64,000 bases of DNA from Phaeosaccion multiseriatum. Its lineage: Eukaryota > Ochrophyta, other classes. Below the pieces are notes generated by a model. The model was not told the DNA's origin and ran no database searches. It was given only the letters and a program-made list of their open reading frames with translations. The stretch spans positions 3,286,001 to 3,350,000 of the forward strand of contig OZ218959.1 in NCBI GenBank assembly GCA_965112735.1, read 5' to 3'. The translations under genes were made by a program, and so were the position numbers. Within the stretch, counting starts at the first letter, position 1, and each line of letters starts with the position of its first letter. Of the stretch, positions 46,001-64,000 are shown in pieces.

Positions 46001-46689
46001 CACTGCCTCACTTTCTCCCTCCTTCCCTCCCTCCCATCTTCCCACACCCCCTTCCTCATTCACGCCCCACAAAAGCATCACAAGTGCTACAGAAACAGAC
46101 CTTGGGCCACGTAGGGTTCAGCTCCACGCAACGCTCTCCATCCAGGAGCGACGATCCGGGCTGGCTGAGCTGCAAGTACGCCGCAGAGCGGTTGCTGGGC
46201 AGAGGTAGAGGAGGGAACAAGCGGGACTGACTGTTAGCTACCCTGTGTTGGGACGGACCGTTCTCTGTGGCAGAGCCGCACCTGTAGAGGATGGCCAGCT
46301 GCTCTGGATTGACGCTGCTCTGTTCCGCCAGCTCAATTGCCTGAGAGAAGGGGGCAAGGTAGTGTGGGACAAGGTGGGACTAGTTTTCTTTCCCTCCCCG
46401 AGCTCTCTTTCCAAGCACTCACCCGCGAGAAGAGCTGCACCCCCTTTGGGAAATCCCCTGCCTTGTAAGCCTTTCCTGCATCGTCGCGAAAGTTCTGTTC
46501 GATAAGAGCCCAGTCGAGAGAGGGAGAGAGAGAGAAGGGGGAAGAGAATGGGGGCGGGAGAGTGGAGCGGAGTGAGACAATCAGCAGAAGCGGCTGGGGC
46601 ACGAAACTTTCAAAAAAAAACATGCTCCCTATCATGCATCGAGCCTACAGAAGCCCATATCAAGCACACCTCACCTCCCATTCCGCCAT
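42361..46689 (-). CDS. TPR-TMEM33 (Pom33/Tts1) fusion protein
   Basis: Twelve exons: 46689-46675, 46494-46423, 46340-46282, 46194-46101, 45875-45803, 45661-45417, 45202-45077, 44966-44652, 43773-43696, 43232-43176, 42946-42877 and 42482-42361; all phases close, 441 residues. The N-terminus is a three-TPR cochaperone-like unit: NFRDDAGKAYKAGDFPKGVQ, then SNRSAAYLQLSQPGSSLLDG and AHSRKATALLTLQRYAKAEE with ALELDPGSENLTKGLREAQR. An Ala/Gly linker (about residues 132-155) leads to a TMEM33/Pom33-like membrane domain: YCFTNRALALQYVLRLALC, VLFLLPLGAASIMSYRYMLL, VFLMVLLLSQRPYLLAAIPT, GVMLVVELILPRRNLILTAL and YWQHLKMCYSLDD. TMEM33 proteins shape ER tubules and associate with nuclear pores. The fusion rests on one continuous spliced frame, not on transcript data. 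Confidence 0.82.
42664..42757. repeat. (CA)n microsatellite in TPR-TMEM33 last intron
   Basis: About 45 CA units with one ATA interruption near the 5' end of the array, in the intron between exons 42877-42946 and 42361-42482. Confidence 0.93.
43258..43580. repeat. (GGA)n array with GCA variants in TPR-TMEM33 intron
   Basis: About 320 bp of GGA with GCAGGA interruptions between exons 43696-43773 and 43176-43232. Transcript strand is (TCC)n. Confidence 0.93.
43783..44642. repeat. (GAGT)n array, about 860 bp, in TPR-TMEM33 intron
   Basis: The array spans nearly all of the intron between exons 44652-44966 and 43696-43773. Variant blocks such as GTAAGTGAGGGTTAATGAAT (about 44200 and 44334) and GAGGAAGCT (about 44022 and 44519) recur, showing that longer segments were duplicated. 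On the plus strand it contains many GTGAGT words identical to a 5' splice consensus, but antisense to the gene. Confidence 0.95.
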
Positions 46690-46832
46690 GTTCGCTTTGT
46701 TTTCGGGTTTGTCCATGCATTTGGCACTCCACCAGCCAGCATGTTCACAAATGGCTAAGGCAAGTGGTTCTTCGAGTGTGATACCTACGCGGAAGTACTT
46801 TAAACCCATCAAAGCATCGCTGCCAGCTTCTG
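46690..46832. promoter_or_regulatory. Divergent intergenic region between TPR-TMEM33 and NBS1 genes
   Basis: 143 bp between opposite-strand start codons, the shortest spacer of the four head-to-head pairs. No TATA element is obvious. A shared promoter is inferred from spacing. Confidence 0.5.
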
Positions 46833-47706
46833 ATGTGGCTTCTACAGCAATTGGATGAGAAAGATGAGGTCGAGAAGGAATTCCGCGTCACGCAGGGGCA
46901 GACCTACACGGTGGGCAGGGCTCAATCAGCGGACATCGACCTCGACGTAAAGTCAGTGTTGTCACTCCCTTCTTTTAGGACGCGGCTCCAAACCTGTTAC
47001 TCGTTTCCGGATCGCACTTGTACTTCTGTAGCCTCCTCCCTGCGTCCAGGTCGTATCCCCGCCGCCTTGGGCCTCAACTTGATCACTCACTGTCTTTCCC
47101 CCCAACACACCCCTTCCCCCCCGTCGACGAGAGCAGGGCAGTGTCGCGTGTCCACGCCACAGTGACGGTAGACGAGAACGAGCGCCTCCTACTTGTAGAC
47201 AAGGAGAGCACTTTCCACACGTTTGTGATGGCGCCTGGCGACCAGCCACCGCCCGAGGTGACGGCGGAGTCGCAATCTGACCTATTGAAGGGGCGCAAGC
47301 TTGTCGCCGGGGTGGAGGAGGCCATCAAAGACGGGTCAGTATTGACTCTGTCCATGTGTAAGGTGAGTAGGGTATCTCCTTTGCATGGGGAAGAGCACAG
47401 AGGCGCCTTGCTTTGAAGTCGTGGCAGTCGACTGCGTTGGTCCCGTAGTGATTGTTGACACAACTCTCTCTCACACACACAAGCACGCTCTCTCCTCCCT
47501 CTGAACGTAGATCAAGGTATCCAAGGTAGCTATTGTGCTAGTGCTGAGCAACATCTCTGGAGACGACAGGGCCGAGGTGACTGGCCTGGCCCAGATGATG
47601 GGCGCCACCATCGCTAAGAAGGTGAGTGAGGCGTGCGGGCTCCTTGTGCCTTGCCCTTTGCCCTTTGTCCTTTGTCGATGCTCTGGCTCAGACTCTGCGC
47701 CGCCTG

Positions 47707-47773
<67 letters not shown>

Positions 47774-48520
47774 ATCACCAACTGCTGCTGCTGCTTCCTA
47801 CTCCCTGCGCACGGGTGCTTATGCGTGGCTCCGTCCTCCAAACAGGCCACGCATAAGATTACGCACGTGATCACAGGCTCACCCTTTAAGGTCACAGCCA
47901 AAAACGTCATCGCCTTGACGCTGGGCAAGCACCTCGTGACCGTGGGCTGGCTAAGGGCGTGTGTGGGGGGGAGCAGAAAGGCGAAAGATCCCCTCCCTGA
48001 CCCGCTCCTCTTCCTGCCTGAGGAGGACAGGAAACAGGACAGGGTAAGCATGAAGCGAAGGGGAGTAAAGGGAGCGAAAGGGGGGGAGGGAAGTGACGGG
48101 AAGGGAAGGGTAAAAGTAAGGAATCCATAAGATGGAAGTTCAATTCGCAATTTGTTGTAACCTCGCAATACCTCGGACGTATGTACCCACCCACCCCCCC
48201 CCCAGGGCTACAGCACTAGGGCCCAGATGCTACCCAACTCTAAGCGCTCTTCCCACTTGAGCTCTGTGGACGTGGTCCTGCTCGCCAAGGACCAGGAGTC
48301 AGCAGCCATGGCCAGGGCGGGGGGAGCCAACCTCATCGATGCCAGCAGGATGGAGGACCAGGAGTTCAACGCCTACGAGTGGAAGCCAGACAACGACAGG
48401 TGGATGGGTGGGGGTGGAGGGTGCATGTTGGTGTGGGTGTGGGTGTGTGCGCGCTGCGCTGCTGGGTACCTCTTTCAGAGGAAGAGAGGAATGGGGACAG
48501 AGAGACAAGGGAGAGAAAGG

Positions 48521-48551
<31 letters not shown>

Positions 48552-50225
48552 TTGACTTGAGCTTGACCAGCAACGTGAACGTGTAGCGTCCTGTACTGTA
48601 CCGCATGTGATGTGACACTCCTCCCGAACACCCTCTTATCTATCTCTCTCTAAGTCTATCTCCATCTCTGTCTCTCTAAGTCTACCTCTCTCTCTCTCTC
48701 CCTCCCTCAAGGCTACGAGTGGTGCTGGAGCCCCCGCCCAACGTGCTGCAGGACAAGTCATGTGTGGCTGTAGGGCGCTGGGCCGAGCTGCAGCAGGCAG
48801 GGATGATACCCGTCACCAAGCCGAGGCTTGCGAAGAATCTGCTCTCCCTCTTGGTGCGTTGGTGGTTAAGGGCTGCTATCTCTTTCTCTCCTCTATCTGT
48901 CTTTTGATGACATACACGTGCCGTTGGCTTGTCCTCTCCTCTCCCCTTCTCTCCCCTCCTCTCCTCCCCTCTTGTTGCTTACTCTCCTTCTGGCGTGCAG
49001 CCCCTCAACGCGGCAAGCACGGCGAGCCAAGCCGCGGACAACGCGTCATTCTTCCACACGCAGCAGCACACGCAGCAGCACACACAGCAGCACATTGCAC
49101 AGCACATGGACCATTCGCATGGCTACCCGCCTCCGATGCAGCATCGGCAGCAGCAGCAGCAGGAGGAGGAGGAGGAGCCAGCCCAAACGATGGCAGTGGA
49201 AGACCCTGCCCTTCCAGGGCACGATGGATCAGACGGCCGACCACGGCAGGAGGAGCGAGGCGGAGGTGCTGGAAGGACGAGACGGGAGGAGCAGCCAGGA
49301 AAGGAAGGGGCGGCAAAGGAAGGGGGGGCAAAGGAAGGGAAGGAAGGGAAGGAAGGGGAGAAGGCGCCCTCCCCTGTGATCGAGAAGGAGCCAAAGCCAA
49401 CGCCAAAGACATTGCAGAGCGCGGCGGACTTGGCCGCTCCTGTCAAGAGGAAGGAATTGGAGGGGGGAGAGGAGGGGAGAGCCAGGGGCAAGAAGCGCAA
49501 ACTTAACAAAGAAGACCAACAGCAGCAACAACAAGTGGAGACGAAACAAGAAGAACAACAACAGCAACCGCAAATGGACACGGGGGAGAACGTGCTGCCC
49601 AGTCGAGGGAGTCGAAAGAGGAAACACGATGATAAAGGAGACACGAAACCGGCGCAGGAGGAGGACAGAGGCGGCACCAGCCCTGTCCCTGCCCCACAAG
49701 AAGCGGACGTGAAGGGGGAAGAGGAAGGGGGAGAGGACAGCAGAGGTCGGGGAGGGGGGGGCACCGGGAAAGGGGGGGAGGGGGGAGAGGAGGAGGTGAC
49801 GCCGGCGCGGGCGGGGGGGTCGTCACAGCGCCAAGCACCAAAGGCAAAAAAGAGGAAGACGGACAAGCAGAAGGTAGACCGCATCAGCACCAACATGTGT
49901 GGGGTGGGCCTCATAGGAAATATATCATCTGACGACGACGAAGAGCAGAAGGAATCGAAGGCGAAGCTCCGGCGGGGAGAGGATGTGCGGCGAAAGCAGA
50001 TGCTCGAGAGGCGTCAGATGGAGGAGGGGAGCGAGAGCGAGAGCGAGGAGGAGGAGGAGGAAGAAGGAGAGGAAAGGGACGTGGAAGATCTGGAGCCGAA
50101 GAAGAAGAGAAAGAAGACGAAAGCAGCACGAGTGGGAGGGAGGGGGGGGAATGATGGACGGACAGTGACCGTAGAGGCTGATCTCATCATTGTGCGCGAC
50201 CCGCCTCCGCCAACAGAGAGTGGCC

Positions 50226-50262
<37 letters not shown>

Positions 50263-50861
50263 TGTGAGACTTGAGACTCCCTGTTGGGTCGGTTTGTCCC
50301 TGTCCCTTGTCCTTGCTGCCCCTAATGTCTTTCTTTGATGCCCTTTGGCCCCCTGTTGTCTCCCTGTGTTTGGCTCCCTTCTTGCGTTGCCTTGCCTTAC
50401 TTGACTTCCCTTGTTTGCTCTCTTTGGGTGGAGAAGGTGCCCAACTTCAAGACGTTCAAGAAGCAGAAGTTCCACAATGTGGACCCCTCGGATGAGGCCT
50501 TCTTCGGCCCTGAGCGCTTCCGCAAGAGCATACCCCAGGTCAGTCAGTCAGTCAGTCAGTCAGTCAGTCAGTCAGTCAGTCAGTCAGTCAGTGAGGTGGT
50601 AGGATCAAATAACCTTGAACCGAAACTCCACATCACGCACGCACACACACACAGACGTCGGAGAGAGACCGGCTGCTGGAAAGTGACGCTCTGGAGCTGG
50701 AGAGGGAGTACAAGCGGGGGGAGGACCTCTGGAGCGACGACACGGCGCCCACCAAGAGATCAAGCACCACCGCGGGCAACTTGTTCACAGCACTGTCCCG
50801 AGGGGGCGCAACGAGGGGGGGCAGGGGGAGGGGGAGGGGAAGGGGGAGGGGAAGGGGCTAG
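46833..50861 (+). CDS. NBS1: NBS1/nibrin, FHA-BRCT-BRCT subunit of the MRN complex
   Basis: Scaffold of the Mre11-Rad50-Nbs1 DNA double-strand-break sensor. Exons 46833-46946, 47132-47362, 47511-47621, 47846-48043, 48206-48399, 48712-48853, 49001-50263, 50437-50538 and 50655-50861; 853 residues, phases close. The start MWLLQQLDEKDEVEKEFRVT with YTVGRAQSADIDLD and SRAVSRVHATV is a canonical Nbs1 FHA domain (GR and SRxH phosphopeptide residues present). BRCT1 (about 116-218) has ATHKITHVIT and GKHLVTVGWLRACV; BRCT2 (about 219-330) has YEWKPDNDRLRVVL and SCVAVGRWAELQQAG. A long charged disordered linker follows. VPNFKTFKKQKFHNVDPSDE matches the Mre11-binding motif of nibrin (human NFKKFKK). The tail has acidic EREYKRGEDLWSDD, a possible ATM-binding segment, and ends in an RG-rich stretch. 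Confidence 0.92.
47700..47790 (+). repeat. (CTG)n array with embedded intronic word, NBS1 intron 3
   Basis: About 23 CTG units run into GCTGTATCACCAACTGCTG (47769-47787) and another short CTG run, in the intron between exons 47511-47621 and 47846-48043. Confidence 0.93.
50539..50594. repeat. (CAGT)n array in NBS1 last intron
   Basis: About 13 CAGT units start at the donor GTCAGTCAGT of exon 50437-50538. Confidence 0.9.
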
Positions 50862-51401
50862 CGGGTATGGCTGCTAAAGTAGGGGGGAGGATGGAGAGTC
50901 TTACGTAGGGCGGCTGTGTGCAGATTCATTCGCTTCCCCACATCACATCACACAGCACATTACAGCATGTCAATACGTCAGCAGTAGCACCAGCTGCGGT
51001 TGTAGCAGCAGAGCGGTTGTAGCAGCAGAGCAGTAGTAGCAGTAGTAGTAGGAAATATTCTAGTATAGTAGCAGCTATGGTTCTAGTATAGTAGCAGCTA
51101 TCTGTATGGAAATTTATCCTCAACACTTTGGGGAATGGTTTGGTGTGGCATATAGTCAGTCGTGCTTCAAGAGGACACACTCTGGTCACCACAAGAGTGC
51201 ACTGTGGTCATAAACAGACAAACGCACATGAGACAAAGAGGTACATCCTCTTCCTCTCTCATCTCTCTCAGCTCTGGACGCACTCGCGCTTAACGTCTGT
51301 TTCGTTTTTTTGTCGTTGAGTGACGTTTACAATGCGACCAAAGACAGGCACTCCCTCTCGGGCTGCCTCCTCAACCCCCTCGCACACGGTCGCTGGCATC
51401 A
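50862..51401. other. Intergenic region between convergent NBS1 and calpain genes
   Basis: 540 bp holding both 3' flanks. Short repeats with TGTAGCAGCAGAGC and TTCTAGTATAGTAGCAGC occur near 50998-51095. No gene was seen. Confidence 0.6.

Positions 51402-64000
<12,599 letters not shown>

Overview
This is eukaryotic nuclear DNA. All the recognisable genes are conserved eukaryotic proteins, and every multi-exon gene uses GT-AG spliceosomal introns. No rRNA, tRNA, CRISPR, operon or bacterial element was seen. A DEK1-type membrane calpain, a copine-like protein, a myotubularin, and introns swollen with simple repeats beside compact intergenic spacers suggest a free-living protist or alga, perhaps an ochrophyte stramenopile or an alveolate. 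The species cannot be read from the sequence and this placement is an inference.

Layout, left to right: TFIIH subunit Tfb4/GTF2H3 (minus, runs off the left edge); MMTAG2-like RS-rich protein (plus); an intergenic stretch with two hairpins and a dispersed repeat (3.3-5.9 kb); NOM1/Sgd1 nucleolar MIF4G protein (minus, 12 exons); a 35-exon copine-like gene (plus, 13.0-27.4 kb); a repeat-rich stretch with a 278-bp MITE-like element; two tandem Not4-like RRM-CCCH paralogues (plus) inside a segmental duplication, with another long hairpin between them; an intronless ankyrin-BTB gene (minus); a myotubularin phosphatase (plus); a TPR-TMEM33 fusion (minus); an NBS1/nibrin orthologue (plus); and a DEK1-like transmembrane calpain (minus, 5' end beyond position 64000).

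Exon models were built by hand from splice consensus, reading frame and family similarity. All junction phases close, giving uninterrupted proteins for every complete gene. Eight genes form four head-to-head pairs separated by only about 145-225 bp (Tfb4/MMTAG2, NOM1/copine, ankyrin-BTB/myotubularin, TPR-TMEM33/NBS1), so shared bidirectional promoters are likely. The genes do not form one pathway. They cover transcription and repair (TFIIH, NBS1), RNA and ribosome biology (MMTAG2, NOM1, Not4-like), and membranes and signalling (copine, myotubularin, TMEM33, calpain).

The most notable points are these. The DEK1-like calpain has lost its catalytic Cys and His but keeps an intact frame. The Not4-like paralogues have coding exons far more diverged than their adjacent intron and upstream DNA. 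A 19-nt word, GCTGTATCACCAACTGCTG, recurs in introns of five different genes, always in the sense orientation. There is a clean MITE with target-site duplication, a TPR-TMEM33 fusion, and three long hairpins.
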